A stretch of DNA of 64,000 nt, from contig CACVBU010000918.1 of NCBI GenBank assembly GCA_902728285.1, positions 267,086 through 331,085 on the forward strand, read 5' to 3'. The notes below the pieces were generated by a model. That model saw only the letters and a list, made by a program, of their open reading frames with translations. It had not been told where the DNA came from and did not search any database. Of this stretch, positions 43,994 through 57,374 are shown piece after piece. Source of the DNA: Clytia hemisphaerica. Lineage: Eukaryota; Cnidaria; Hydrozoa; Leptothecata; Clytiidae. The position numbers and the translations under genes were made by a program. Position 1 is the first letter of the stretch. The number at the start of each line of letters is the position of its first letter.

Positions 43994-46276
43994 AGATTTA
44001 GATCCCTGTTTGAGGGGAGATACATTAGATACCGGGGGGGACCCAAGATGAATGACCTACCGTACGTGTGGTGCTTTTTCCAACCTTCCCAAAGTGAACT
44101 ACTGTAAGAGTCGAAAAGAGGAGATGAGAAAAAATGCACTCTAAAGGGTGTAAAATTTGAAAAATCTTAACCATATTTTGCCTTATTATCAGTTAGTTAC
44201 ACTAGGAAATCAAGCTTTCAGAAAAAAACAACATCAGTCATCTACATGATGTATTTGCAACAACAAGGATGAGAGTTACCTGAATCAAGTTAAAACTTGA
44301 AAACTTAAAATAAGACAAAATGACAGATTGCGAACGTGCAGCAGCCAGAATATCAACTAACCAAATTTTGTCATTCAATTCCCGGGACAGCGCTTCGATT
44401 TCTAAGGCCTTGTTTATACGTTAAAGTAAAAATAATTCCACACATGTAAATGGGTCAGTGTTTGAGGTCCGGCAAAGTTTCCGGGAAAACGCCTATCCGG
44501 CGGTGTGCGGATCTAGGTGGGCTCCGTCTCCCCGTAGATCTTTTTCTTGGGAAGTTGATCTTCAAACTAGTTTTTAAGGTTGGCTTGGCTCGAATTTTTT
44601 CATCTATGGCCCAAATTTTCGAAAATGTTAATTTCATTAAAAAGCAATGGGTTGGTTTTTCATGAATCCCTTTAGAAGTTTTGCGGCGCATTTCTTTTCT
44701 TGCGAGTCAAGTAAACGATATAGCGCTTTCGCAGTATTAATCTTTAATACGCATTTCGGCGGGACGCTAGTGTGACTAATCAATTATGGTAAAAGCTTTT
44801 CAAGAAAATCCACCACAAGGGTCCATTTTTTACTCAAAATTGACTAAATTCTCTCTGCACTGCAAGGATTCAATTTTAAAGGTCTTATTTTGGGCCACAT
44901 GGACGGTCGTTTTTTGAATCGAGTGCCCTCCTTGGGGGATTAGACAATTATAGAATAATTGCGTTTTGAAAGCAATTTTCGGATACTTGTATATAAGCTA
45001 GCAAGGAGCTATATTATCAATCTATATTACCAATTCAGTTTTAACCTTTTTTCGACTTTCACAAAAGTTATTTTACGGGTGAACGGTTCAAATGGACTTC
45101 CAAACCAGTTTTTGACCAAGTTCGCAAAGCTGGGTACAATCTTTGATGGGTAGGGCAAGTAGAGATGAGAGATCCTTAGAAGGTTCCTATTCGACAAAAA
45201 TTTGATTTTATCATTTGATAGGGCTTGAAGAATACGTTCCAAATGAGGCTATTTTTCCAATTTGGTCGACCAATTTGGCCCCTAGGAAATGGCAGATAGA
45301 AAGGTTTATTGGTTAGGTTTTTATCATCCAAGCCAAGTACAATTTGAAAAGAAAAGTTCGTTTTGATTGGCAAATTCTCAAAACTGATTTAGTCGAGATT
45401 TAGTCATCGAAACTAGAGTCTCTTTTCCATTCAGCAGTTACGAAAAATTGCAAAGTTAATGGGTTGATTGATGCCTATAGACTTTCTCCCAGACCCACGT
45501 GGAACCTTTCCCACTGGAATAATTGGCCAGAATATTGTCCCCGGTGGAAAATTATCCTCCAATTTTTGTCCCTACTGGACATAATCAAATAGACCAATCC
45601 TCCTCAGGTTGGCGCACCCTCATCCAGATTTGAGGAAATATAAAATGAGTGCTGGAGCAAAGCAATCAAAACAAAATTGAAAACCAATCATAAAAATAGA
45701 CATTAAAATTCAGGCACTTTCACTTTCGTCTTCAAGCAAAAAGTAACGTGGTTTGAATGTTTCGGCTAAACAACCAGGTCAGATCGTCACATTCGCCATA
45801 TCCCTTTAGAACAGAGCGTGGTATTCGCTTACGAGGACCCCCAGAATGTAGGTCAACTACCCCCCCCCCAAAAAAAAATGAAGGCTCAAATTTGTTGTCA
45901 AAATATCTAACTTAGGACAATGAAGCTTAAAATAGACTACTTTTCCCGTTTTTGCCACCGGAGGAAGCCTAAAGCTTCTGAGGATGGCATTCATAGCTTC
46001 AGGCATAAGGAAGTTGGGAAAACATCTCATAATTTTGCGCGCTTTTCAGTATTTTGGTTCAACTTAACAGTAGCATTCTTATCTTACGGTCTCTCTATTG
46101 CTTTATCATCATCAAAAAGACTTTTCCGGAGTTATTTTGATCTGATTACTCATTTTGAAATGTCAGTTTGTCTTTTCTTATCCCTGGAGAGTTAAATGAA
46201 TCTAAGGAAATTCTCTTTTCTGTATAGTTATTAAGCGCTCTTCATAGGTTAAAAATATTACTCTACTCAAAGTACT
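43994..46276. other. Intergenic, element fragments
   Basis: No gene. 44025-44150 has CCGGGGGGGGACCC and CACTCTAAAGGGTG, a G-run element fragment. 45478-45612 is an ACACCCC-type fragment (CCAGACCCACGTGGAACC, CCCCGGTGGAAAATT). Confidence 0.5.
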
Positions 46277-46284
46277 ACTAAACG

Positions 46285-48341
46285 GGGGGGGCGGTAAATC
46301 GGTATTAGAGGAAAAAATTGATCGGTAATCGGTATTCTAAGGCCATCTCGGTATCGGTAAAAGACCCTTTTTTATGTCGGTATTTCGGTATTTTTGGTCA
46401 ACTATCGGTATCGACCACCTCCTTGGTATCGAAGATCATGAGCCATATTGCACTCCAAAACCAATTTTGGTGGGATAAATTTTAAAATCTTGCAATTTTT
46501 TTCGCTCGCTTCGCTCGCAATACACAACTTGTGTTCACCAATTAAAAACAAAATATCTCAATTTTTTTGCTCGCTTCGCTCGCATTAGCCTCTTTGAATT
46601 CTTCTTCATAAGTATCAAATTCTCATCGCTTTTTTAGGGTTTTTACTATATGGTTGCGGAAGACTTTCAAAAATTTCCATATCGCCAAAGCCTCCGTTTC
46701 CATGGGAATATATGAACGATATGTTCTAAGCACACACTCACACGTAAATTAGTACAAATTATGGGGGACGCCAATTTTAAGAATCATGGCTGCAATTTTG
46801 ATAAGGCAAGAGTCTCAGCCAGTGGTCTGCTTGACACATTTTCCTGCCGTGAATACAGTTGACGCTCTCTAAACGATCCATTTTGGCGTTTTGGCAGGGG
46901 GCCACGCCTCCCCAAGTGGAGTTTTGAACGCCCAACTCTTAAAATTACCCTAAAATGCGCTTTAAATTGCGCCCAAAGACCAGAAATAACTTGAAAAGTC
47001 ATGAAATTTTTTTTTGCTCCCTTCGCTCGCAATTAAGTTATAAGACGATTTTTGAAGGGAGATCTAACTGCGCCCCACGACCAATTTGGCGAAAACAATA
47101 TTCAAAACAAAAACTCACTATTTTTTTCTTGCTTCATTCGCACGCACTAGCTTCCTTCAATTTTTTGATCTAGAGATAGTATTAAATTTATATCTTTATC
47201 CGTTACTTTCTACTATTCGACATTCTATCACACGATAAGCTCCCATTTTCGATGAAAGTTCGAGGTTCCTTGATGGTTTTCCTTCTCTTATTCAATTTTT
47301 AGCATCTTGCTATACTTTTGGTCAAATTTAAGCTCTGTTTTGGAAAAAAATTTGGCTCGCGTCAAACAGAGTTAACTTTTTCCACTGACTAATACAGAAG
47401 CATGACCATGGTTGTGTTTTTTGTTCTTTTTTTGTCAAAAATTTAGTTCAATGTTATTATACTGTAATTGGCTTTACTCAATCCATCTCGATGAGCAATG
47501 TCGCATTTTTTTCTTGCTCGCTTCGCTCGCATTTCCTAAATGTTTCTAAAATGAACTGAATTTTAACTTCAATTTTTGGTATACGAATACAACCAAAAAA
47601 TGGGCGCCAGAATACTCATTTTGTTTTATAAGCATAACGTTTATAAGCACACTGAAGCTCAAATTTCCAGAAAAATTAAGCATATGCTAAGCATACCTTG
47701 AGGCTCAGCCAAAGAAATTTTTAGAATTATAATTTCCAAAACTTCAGAAAATAACAGAAGAATGAAGAAGAGAATTACAAACAAAATTGGTGATTTTATT
47801 TTTGTTTAATTTCTTATAAATAACACAACTTATAATAACAACAACATTCGAAAACAATAGAATGTCTTCATTTCTCTCAAGATTAAAGATAGGGGAAAAT
47901 GCGCGAGATTTTTTACCCCCCTTCATAATTTTTTTACCAAGCATAGGGTTAAGCATAGTCGAGGCTCAAACTTGAGCTTTATACTTAAGCATAGTGAGCT
48001 TCAGCCGAAATTTACCGTATGTTTATAAAACGAAATGAGTGTAAGCCTGCAAGGCGCCTTAAGCCAAAATTCTACTTTTGCCTGCCCATCCTTGATCTAC
48101 CCACCACGCTACTGTTTGGTTTGGTAATCGTCATAGAGACTTTGGATGGTGACAAACCCAACCTTTATCGTCCAGAAAATACCCAGCACCCATATTTGGG
48201 GTACCCTCCGGGAGATAAGTACCTGAAAAATTGGGAAAAATTTATCGGTATTGGTATTTGAACGAAAGATTTATCGGTATATCGGTAATTGAGAGAAAAA
48301 GTGATAGGTATATCGGTATTACGAAGGCCCGTACGCCCCCC
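46285..48341. mobile_element. 2.1-kb element with perfect 8-bp ACTAAACG duplication
   Basis: ACTAAACG at 46277-46284 and 48342-48349 flanks GGGGGGGCGGTA at the left and a right end that reads GGGGGGCGTAC in reverse complement. Both ends carry clusters of ATCGGTAT/ATCGGTAA repeats. Internally several TCGCTTCGCTCGCA motifs. hAT-like by duplication size; no transposase frame of note. Confidence 0.82.
47622..48031. mobile_element. TTATAAGCATAACG element nested in the 2.1-kb element
   Basis: The left end TTTTATAAGCATAACGTTTA pairs loosely with the right end TACCGTATGTTTATAAAA. Internal TAAGCATA and GAGGCTCA repeats. A relative lies at about 63802-63935. Confidence 0.55.
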
Positions 48342-48395
48342 ACTAAACGTGTACATTAGTAAAATAACATATGAAGAGCAGTATCTTCAGATATA

Positions 48396-48604
48396 TACGC
48401 TTTTTATAGGAAAAACCAGTAAGTCATATGATTCTGGCTGGGCTGCTCTTAAATTTATATGTGTTTTTCAGCCTTAAATGTCAATATTAATTAAAATGCA
48501 GTAATTTCTGAAATCTGAGGTTTGGATTCTTCTTAATTTGTTCTTAGGTTTTGGCCAAATTTCAGCCTCGTATTCTTATGAAATTGTTCTTATAAAAACG
48601 TGTA
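48396..48604. repeat. Short TACACGTTTTT-family copy
   Basis: TACGCTTTTTATAGGAA at the left and TTCTTATAAAAACGTGTA at the right, with GTTCTTAGG and AGCCTCG inside. The left end is degraded. Confidence 0.45.
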
Positions 48605-49890
48605 AGACAAGCCACGGATTTCACTCTAAGTAGACTGTAAATCACTCCCTTGACACATTTGTTAGCATTTGAAAGAATTTTGACTCAGATGAGAGGTCAC
48701 TCTTAACAAAAATTACTGTAGGGCTAAGATCATTCCTTTTGAACGCAAATTCAACTCTATGTGTTCTTTTTGCTGCGGTGGCACCTTAATGAAAGTTAAG
48801 GCTTGTCTTAGTTTAAGTAAGAAAATACCCTACTATTATAAATTAATTCCAATAGATTTCGATTTAGAGAGGATTTATTTAAAAAGTATCTAGATTCGGT
48901 TGTATCCTGTCAACTTCGATTCAGATTTTCATTTTAAGAAAATTATTTTAAGCTAAAATTTAATGTCTAGAAATAATAAGTAATATATAATGGTATGCTT
49001 TGAAACAACTTTTTATAAAGTTGTATGATCATTTTGGCTAAAATGCTAATAAATGAGAAACCTACATTCTCGGGGTTTACGACAATCTTGGGGTCAGGTG
49101 CTGACCATAGAGGTAATAAATGTTAGATGGAGTAACAACTTTTTTGTAATAGCCAAAGAAGTCATAAAACTCTTTAGAAATTTCTTTCAAATCGGCCTCA
49201 TTTGTTTACCAATCATTAATAGCAAAAATCAGTCAAGCTATAGATTATAAGAACTAAAGTAAAGTTCCAACGAAACCTCCTATTTTTAGGTAAAATGAGA
49301 ATTTTTTTCGAGTATAGATCTCCTTATAGTTTTAAAAGAAGTTTTTCATCTTATCGGGAAATTTTCGAGAGGTAAACTTTTCAAATTTTGCGAATTCTTC
49401 GTTGTTTGTGGAAGTTTCTTTGCTATAAATATTTTTTTTGATCTAAAATAGCAGCTACCTCAAAACTTTGATGGAATATAGCTGAAAGGTTGTCATTAGT
49501 AAATATGTAAAAATTAATAAAATTTGCCGACGATTCCCTGAGCAGCGAACATTTCGAATACGATGTTTTGTGCTTATTCTTCTTGCAAGGTTTTCTTATG
49601 TTTTATCAACAAACCTGTGATCACACGATGAAAAAATCAAAAATGTAGCAAAATTTTATTCAAATTTTCTCCGACTCGTATTTCCATAAGTGGAATCAAA
49701 ATTTATGGTTTTCTCCCAAAGCAACAAAGTAGCAGTTTGCTATCAATGATATAATACAAAATAGAGTAGTAGGAGTGGTATCTCCATCTATATTTTTATT
49801 ATTGCCTCCATTATTTGACACTACACAAAAATCTAATTTCAGTTTAAGTGTCTGTATCTGAGAAAGCGTCTTTAAATAAAGCATCAATTT
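48605..49890. other. Intergenic, nothing recognised
   Basis: AT-rich; no domain in any frame, no clear repeat. Confidence 0.5.
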
Positions 49891-49893
49891 TTG

Positions 49894-49991
49894 TTCACGC
49901 AAAGCTTTCCAATTCACGCATTCACGCAGTTTTTCTTTAATTTTCACGCATTCACGCAAGTGAAAAAGCCCATATTCACGCATTCACGCAA
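49894..49991. repeat. CACGCATTCACGCA repeats
   Basis: Seven TTCACGCA units, irregularly spaced, some paired as TTCACGCATTCACGCA. The minus-strand frame across them is a by-product. Confidence 0.75.
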
Positions 49992-50074
49992 ACCGCTGGG
50001 GGGCATCAGGGGGTTCCTCAATAAGAATAATTAATTTCTTATGAAAATTGATTGTAGTGTCGACACGTTCTTTT

Positions 50075-50610
50075 GTATGTCAACTTTGGCTGCGTCTAGA
50101 CCAGCCTGGCATTTGTAATTGCTTGCAGTATTCTTTTGATTCTATTGTTCTGTGCAATTGTTCGGTTTGTCAAATGCCTAATGGTGCCAGCGTGTTGGCA
50201 TTTCGTTGGTATTTGAAAAGGAATTCCCTTTTCTTGCATTTCAAATCAAACAAAGGAACCAAAACAAAGAGAAAAAATGACATTTTTGATTTTTTAAAGT
50301 ATTTGCACGTTTTTTATTCAGTTCTTTCTATAGATTGTAAAATTTGCAAGATTTGGCATAGCCTAGCCCTACGGCAAAAAGTTTCAGTCTTAATGACTGC
50401 AGTTTGTGAGAAATTCCATGCTTTTCATTGTTTGATCTGTCAAAATTGAACTTGAGGGAATCACCTTTTCAGTAATGACTCTAAAAAGACGATTCCTTAA
50501 ATGCCATGACAGAAAATACAATGGAAAAGCTAATAAAACCGAATCCCTCATGAGCAAATGCCAAATTACAAATGCCAGTTGGTCTAAACGCAGCCTTTGC
50601 TTATTTGAAA
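50075..50610. repeat. Fold-back repeat around 50.3 kb
   Basis: GGCTGCGTCTAGACCAGCCT and GGCATTTGTAATT at the left pair with AATTACAAATGCCAGTTGGT and AAACGCAGCC at the right. Overlapping frames of 133, 116 and 138 codons on both strands arise from it. Confidence 0.7.
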
Positions 50611-50662
50611 AATGTATCATTTCATACAAAATGTTTAAAAGATTGATAACGTTCTCTTTTGT

Positions 50663-51034
50663 TACACGTTTTTTAATAAGGAACCTTAACTTGGCTCCGA
50701 GCCTGGAGTTCCTTATTTTTCGAGAGAATTTCAGCTTCAAAGTTCCTTATCCAGTTTCCTTATTTAAAAAGCTGCTAAGATTGGATTTGCTAAGTATGTG
50801 GCTTATGTATAAGTATAACAATGGACTAAAATGTAAAAAGAGACGTTTATTGAACGTTGTTTCGTCAACATTTGTTTATCTTTGTGTTTAGACTTTGTAA
50901 ATGTGTGAAAATTCAAGTTTAACTCTCTGAGACTTGACTTGTTTTGTTATTCTCAGCCTGAGCAGTTCCTTAACAATTCCTAGTTTTTCGGACCATTTTG
51001 AGCCTCAAGTTCCTTATAAAGAAAAAAACGTGTA
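50663..51034. mobile_element. TACACGTTTTTT element (372 bp)
   Basis: TACACGTTTTTTAATAAGGA / TTCCTTATAAAG...ACGTGTA. In this copy the internal repeat reads GTTCCTTA rather than GTTCTTA. Confidence 0.72.
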
Positions 51035-51063
51035 CATGCTACGCGGAGAGACTTTTATAGGTA

Positions 51064-51976
51064 TAGTCCGGGAGCTGGGGGAGGTCAACTATGACAGTCA
51101 TAGAGGCACGTGCAAACATATATCATCATGTAGCACTATGTCTGAAGTTTCCGAATTTACTTGTTTGCCGTCCGAAATTTTCTTATAGGTGTCTATTTTA
51201 CGGACCAGAATGCAAAAATAGCGAGATTTTTTGACGTCAATTGTGTTTACTAAATTATATCTAACTTCTAAACGGTTTATAGAATTCAAACGAAACTGTG
51301 CCAATCTGTTACTGATAAATAGCGCTAACTTTCAATAGCAAAAACATTGCTGTGTCCCTACCAGTTTTTTTCATTTCCTGGTGATTGTGCAAAAGTTTCA
51401 CCTTTTTTTCCACTTCTACCGACAAACGTTTTCAAAAAAACATGTTTTAAACTTAATTTTTTGACGTATTTTTACATCGAATTATTCCTTAGCATATTAG
51501 TAAGCGCTGTTGAAAGTTTTGTTACAAAAGTGAAACTCAAGATATTCAATTTTAAAGACCACCATGTATAAAAAATAATCAAAAACATAACAAAATGATA
51601 AAACTGACGTCGAAAAACGAAAATGAAAAATACAGACCTAGACGTCAAAATTGTTCAAAAATTGTTCAACAAACAGTATCCAGCTTTCGTTTTTTATATT
51701 CGGAGAATTCCAAAACGCAGTACAATGTAATGCATTACTAAACAATTTTCCCCCAAATATGCTTTTGCGCAGTAATAAGACAACTTTAGGGAATTGGGCT
51801 ATGGATTGAATAAGTCTAGTGGTAGAAAATTTCCTAGGGGTAGGATATCTGCATGAGGTGCAAAAAGACGATGGTTCAACGCCGTGAAGGGGAGGCTTTG
51901 TAGAGCTTTGTTAGATTTTTTGTTTACAGAACGTTGTAAACTCACGTTTTAGCGTATTAATATATAGAATATAATA
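51064..51976. repeat. Left arm of 8.7-kb inverted-repeat structure
   Basis: About 910 bp, near-perfect reverse complement of 58820-59735. The outer tip is AGTCCGGGAGCTGGGGGAGG, the inner end GCGTATTAATATATAG. Confidence 0.92.
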
Positions 51977-52314
51977 TATAGATTAGAGAGACAATTTCAA
52001 AGTGGAAGTTTAAAAGGCCCTCTCGCCATACCCTTGAATAAGAAAAACTAAATTTACGCATGCCACAGTTGGCTTGCTGGTTCAAAAGAATGTACATTCT
52101 TCATGTAGATCAGAGTTCAAACCGGGACAAAGTAGAAAATAAAGATGTTTTAAAAAGTTTTGAAATTTATGGGGAACCGCTATTGTAAACAGAAAGTTTT
52201 AAAGAGCATCTGAATAAGAATTCTTCGAAAGCATAAATTATATTTGGGGTGAAGTTTAATTTTAACCCATCCAGCTGGAGCTCCAATGTTCCTGTATAGA
52301 AAATAGTGTCTTGG

Positions 52315-52480
52315 CGTCTCAAAGTTAGTCTCGTGGTAGGTAATCTGCATGAGGTGCAAAAAGACGATGGTTCAACGCCGTGAAGAGGAGGCTTTGTAGA
52401 GCTTTGTTAGATTTTCGAAAACTGTTTAAAGAACGTTGTAAACACACACGTTTTAGCGTATTAATATATAGATTTTTCGC
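52315..52480. repeat. Partial third copy of the 51-kb arm
   Basis: GCATGAGGTGCAAAAAGACG...GTTCAACGCCGTGAAG...ACGTTTTAGCGTATTAATAT repeats the inner 150 bp of the left arm in direct orientation. Confidence 0.88.
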
Positions 52481-53410
52481 CCGACTCGAGTCTATACATT
52501 GAAAAAATTCGCTCTTGTTGTATGGCGATTCTGCAACGGAAAAATATGTTGACAGTGTGCCAACACTGCTGGGCCTTTACGCCGCTTAGGCTTTCTTGTC
52601 TTATTAAAAAAGTCGTCATCTAATTGAGGAAAAAGTGCATAAATCTCATTTAAAAGGATTACTTGCAATTAAGATATATCCAGCCTTGTAGAAGCTAGCT
52701 TGATCCTATTTCCTTAATCCATTCAAGTCTGATTTTCACAATATATAAAAGGATGGAATTAGCTAACCTTCCATAGGGCTTATTGCATATAAATAGAAAA
52801 TTTAATCCCATAATACAAAACCTTAGAATAACCCTGTTCTTTAAGGACTGTATCTTAAACAACTTCAACCTTTTCTCACGCAGAAAAGTGGAACGTTGTC
52901 GTCTTTTAAGACGAGTTAATCTCAATCATCTCTACCCTAATGGAAATGATCTCAAATTTTTAGGCTCCTCTTACCTTAATTCTCTTTCAACTTCTGTTCC
53001 GATAATCTATTTGATCTGTGATTTCTAGGTATTTTAACGTTTTTCATAATTTTAAGTTCGGGCGAGAATGGCAATTTCAGGCTTTCCACTTTTTCTAATC
53101 GAGCATTTCTATTTGACGGGGGTTTATTGGCTTCTAGACTATATTTGGAGCCTTGCTGGAGTATTTTTGAGCATTTGGATCCTCAGATCATAAGCTCCTA
53201 AGTCTTAAAGAGACATAAAAGTAGTAAAATGTAAACATTGCGCGAACCACGTGTCGTTAAAGAGAACAATTAAAATCACGTGTCCAAAACAAACTTGTAA
53301 AACAATTGAAACAATCAAAATCATCCATATTTGTTTTTATTTTTTATTTTGACATGTGGCATTTGTTTTGATTTTGTATCCCGCTGCGTACAGTTTGTTT
53401 ACTAAAAAGT

Positions 53411-55222
53411 ACGTTTCAAATTAGCTGGCAGTAAATTTTCAATTGCGTATTACTTTTGATAGATTTCGAATTAGATAGCAAAGTTAAACTTTTTGGAAAG
53501 GCAATCTGGAGTGGAATATTAAGGTCATTAAGCGTATAAAATTTTTCTAAAATTTTCAAACACGAAGGTGAAAAACGAAAAAGAAAAAAATCAGCTTTTT
53601 ATCTAGCGATGCTATAACCACCATTTTTGGACTTGAGAAACTTCAATCTTTGCCCATGTCAACTGTGAAATTATTTTTCGTAATTATTCAGTCGTATGAT
53701 ATTGGACACGGAAGGAGGCTAGGTAGGCTTTTCCAACGTGTTTTAGTTTTACAAGAAAAGACGAAACGACGGGGGTTAACGAATGAGTTACAATTTGTTA
53801 ATTACCAAGTGGCTTGTGATAAATTGAATGTTCAAAGTTTGATGCCTTTTCCCTCGCATGGGCCCCGTCAACGGGGGGGCCGGGGCGTCCATGACCCCCC
53901 CACTTTTTGGTAGACCATGTCATACGTTTTTAAGAGTTACTATTTTAAGCTGGTTTGAGACCAAATCAAGCCACAAAAACTATTATTCTCCCCAATTAGA
54001 TAATCGTTTTAAGGTGTTTTGAGGGTCTAAAAAGTCAAAAATTTTCTTCGTCGCCCAACCATGGTGGGCAACATTTCTTTCGAAAATGTTGGCCCCCTCA
54101 CTCAAAATGGCTTGCCGGGGCCCATGCCTCGAGGGCAAAATTTTATTCACAATTGAAAAGTCTTAATTACCTAACATGTACAACTCGTTTTATTGTATAC
54201 GATAAATAAATGTTTCTACGGGCGTGTTCACACTGGAAAGTTTACTTAATTAAATCTATCAAAGTTAAACAAAGAGATTTATGATGGATGAATACACTGG
54301 TTTATTACAGTTCTTTGTAGGTTCACGAGATCTATTATAACACGGTAATTGATTTTGCTTAAGGCTTCTCATTGGTTGATTTTGTATTGAGAGTTTCGAT
54401 TTCACCTGTGATTGGTTGATATTGGTATCCATACATCACTTGAAATCCGCAAACATATTTGTTCTAATGGTTTTACTCAATAACTGCATTCATCTTACAC
54501 ATCAACAACACCGTTTGCACTATTTCTAATTTTTTCCTCAGTTCGTTCGTTTTTGAAATCGTAAAACTTTTTGTTCACTGCACGCATTCTTTGTTTATGC
54601 TTCCTTAATAAAATCTTTTGTTTTAAGGGAAGCCTCTACCCTACCCTTAAGACAATAGAGCTTACGACTCTAAATTAAGGAAGATCGATTAAAAATTACA
54701 ATACTACGCGTTCGACTCTTTGTTAAATGCACGTTCTGTATTGTAGTCAACAAAAGATTCTCCTAACTACATTTTTATTAAGGAAGGTCTGTAGTGTGAA
54801 CACGACCTACATCTCATGAGAAATACATTATATGTTAATTACGCCTTACACTATCAGAAATTTACCCCCGTATTTTTCAAAGAAACGGAAAATTTACTTT
54901 GTGGTGAAAAGCCTACCTAGCCTCCTTTCGTGTCCAATATCATTCGACTGAATTGTTTTTTTCCAAAAAAAAGTTCACAGCTGGATGGGCAAAGATTGAA
55001 GTTTCTCAAGTCCAAAAAAGGTGGTTATAGCATTTCTAGATAAAAAGCTGATTTTTTTCTTTTTCGTTTTTCATCTTCGTGTTTGAAAATTTTGAAACAA
55101 TTTTATACGCATAATATTCCACTCCGGATTGCCTTTCCAAAACGTATAAAATCGCTATCTAATTCGAAATCTATCAAAAATAATACGCAATTGAAAATTT
55201 ACTGCCAGCTAATTTGAAATAT
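53411..55222. repeat. Inner fold-back (1.8 kb) with ATTAGCTGGCAG arms
   Basis: CGTTTCAAATTAGCTGGCAG...GGAGGCTAGGTAGGCTTTTC pairs with GAAAAGCCTACCTAGCCTCC...CTGCCAGCTAATTTGAAAT. The arms are about 350 bp, and pairing weakens beyond that. It lies inside the 8.7-kb structure. Confidence 0.87.
53857..54126. mobile_element. CATGGGCCCCG short inverted-repeat element
   Basis: CATGGGCCCCG / CGGGGCCCATG ends with CCTCG directly on both sides (53852-53856, 54127-54131). Interior GGGGGGCCGGGG and AACCATGGTGGG blocks. It lies between the arms of the inner fold-back. Confidence 0.75.
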
Positions 55223-56799
55223 ACTTTAATTTCGTCAGTTTTTTTATGTCCTTTCAAGTCTCATGTTAAAACTCTACCCTTCTAACATTAGAGCGCTTCA
55301 AAAATATTTATGGTTTTCAAATTTTGCTGGGAATTTCCCTTTTGTCTCAAATATTTCGACCATGATTGTACAGTGAAAGACTTTGGATAGATTGCAATAT
55401 TTTGCTTGTTGCAAAGATATGGAGAAGTAGAATTATCTTGTAAGAAAAGGCCTAAAGTTTTTTATAAACCATTAGCTTAAGCATTAGCGAGTCTGCGTAG
55501 ATTTTGCATGAACTCAAACTACTCATTTTTTAATAAGCAACTCCAATTTTCAGGTCAGGGCTGGGGTTGCTAAGCATTCAAGCTCATTTTTACTTAAACA
55601 TCTGCTTTGACCACCCCTGATATTATACCATATTTATGCTATCGGGCTAATCGTTTGCAACCATCCTCTAGAGGAAATTTATTGTTTAAAACTGTTTTTG
55701 GAGCTTTGGACTGTGGTATGTTTTTATTAGACTAATCATATGATTTTACTCGGCTGGGTGCAAAGTTTTTCAGTATCAAAGCAATTCCAAAATATACTAT
55801 ACCGGTATATACTATCGAGGCAATGCTAGCATGCGAAATTCGTCCGTTGATTGAATAATGGGTGATTAGATCTTTTATGAACTCGAGGAAAATAATAATT
55901 AAGAAACTCTTTTGAAGGGCACAACTGCTTTCAAGGTATTTTTGCCACGACCCTAAGTTGTTTTTATGCTGACGTGACTTATTCGCATACAAAAGCTATT
56001 ATAGTATTCATTTAATTTCATAATTTTATTTGTAAAAGTAAAAAACATACACTACTGTTTGTTTCACGTTGAGCGATTGTCAAGCATAGTTACCAAGTGA
56101 CATGTACGCAAATTGACCTTTTGTCCCGCTGAACGCCCGCATCCTCTGTTTGTCCTGCATTTTAAAATATTCAGTACAATTACGCTCAAAGTCACACAAA
56201 AATGACAAAAATGAAGAATCACAGCCAATACACCTTTCCCGAATTGTTATTTAGGCTTTTTGACTTTTTTGTTTTAATGTTTGAATGTTTCTATTTAGTT
56301 TCATAAAATTGTATGTCGCAAAACTAAACAAATAAAAAAAGAATTATGAAAAAAGCACTTCCGGTTTTTGAGTTATTTTGATTTGAAATTTCTTTATAAA
56401 CAATAGAATTACATGGAAACGAGGCCGGGCTGTATGTTTTAGTTTTTATAAGGGATTTCACCTTGAACAAAAACAGTCATAAAAATTGATAGAAAAAAGC
56501 TTTTGAGCTCAAATTTTCAGCATGCACTTGTCTTTATAGGAGGAATACAAATATATAGTTTTCAATATGGTTTGAAGACCTTCGAAAAAAACCAAACAAT
56601 TCGGGAAAGGTGTACTGGGTGTATAACGAGGAAGAAGATTGATTAATGATAAAAAGTTGAAAATTAGACATGTTTTGTAATTTTCTCTGGGCTCTCTGCC
56701 CCCAAAACCCCATTGGAAATGTTTAGCTCAATTTTGCACTCGTTTCATTCGCACACCTTGTCCCGCATTCAGAATATTGAAACTTGGCAACTATGGTCA
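55223..56799. other. Interior of the 8.7-kb structure, nothing recognised
   Basis: AT-rich; no transposase, polymerase or other domain seen in six frames. Confidence 0.5.
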
Positions 56800-56810
56800 A
56801 GTGTAAAACT

Positions 56811-57374
56811 AGCCTGGGTATCCAGACCCAAAATTTTAGAAAGAAAAACTCTAACCTCAACATACAAAGATTCTAAAATTTTAGAGTCTGGTGCAACTAA
56901 AAAAGTTGGGTACAGTTTTGAATGACACAGTCTGTGAGTGAACCCTTGTTGACAGAGTCTCAAAACTTTGGAAACCCAGGCAGACACACATAATTACTTA
57001 CCATAAAACCTCTTTTACAAACTCAAAAGCCTTTCAAAACTAATTCAAACCACATCCAAACGTCAGCCACATTCATAAAGGATCCTTTCCATCAGCCATT
57101 TTGTTTAAAAATGAACCTGTGTTTTCATTTTCATTTGTTTATCTTTTTTTGCAATGTCAGCTTTTTCCATAAATTATGCGCGCGCATCGAAAAATATCGA
57201 AACCCCCGCGAAAATTATACTCAGTGACTGGGCGCGTACTGACCAATTAGAGACACTCCATATGCAGGGACAGATATCCCTGCCAGAGGAGTTAGTTGGA
57301 CCAGACACGTAAACCAGAGACAAGATTATAAAAAACTAGACGGTGAAATAGTTTACGGTCTGGATATCCAGGCT
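56811..57374. mobile_element. AGCCTGGGTATCCAGACC element with 11-bp duplication
   Basis: Flanked by AGTGTAAAACT at 56800-56810 and 57375-57385. Inverted ends AGCCTGGGTATCCAGACC / GGTCTGGATATCCAGGCT. A 9-11 bp duplication fits Mutator-like insertion. 564 bp, non-coding. Confidence 0.85.

Noticed and set aside
50048-50891. Overlapping 133-, 116- and 138-codon frames on both strands
   Set aside because: They lie on an inverted repeat and a TACACGTTTTTT element; the frames mirror each other and have no domain.
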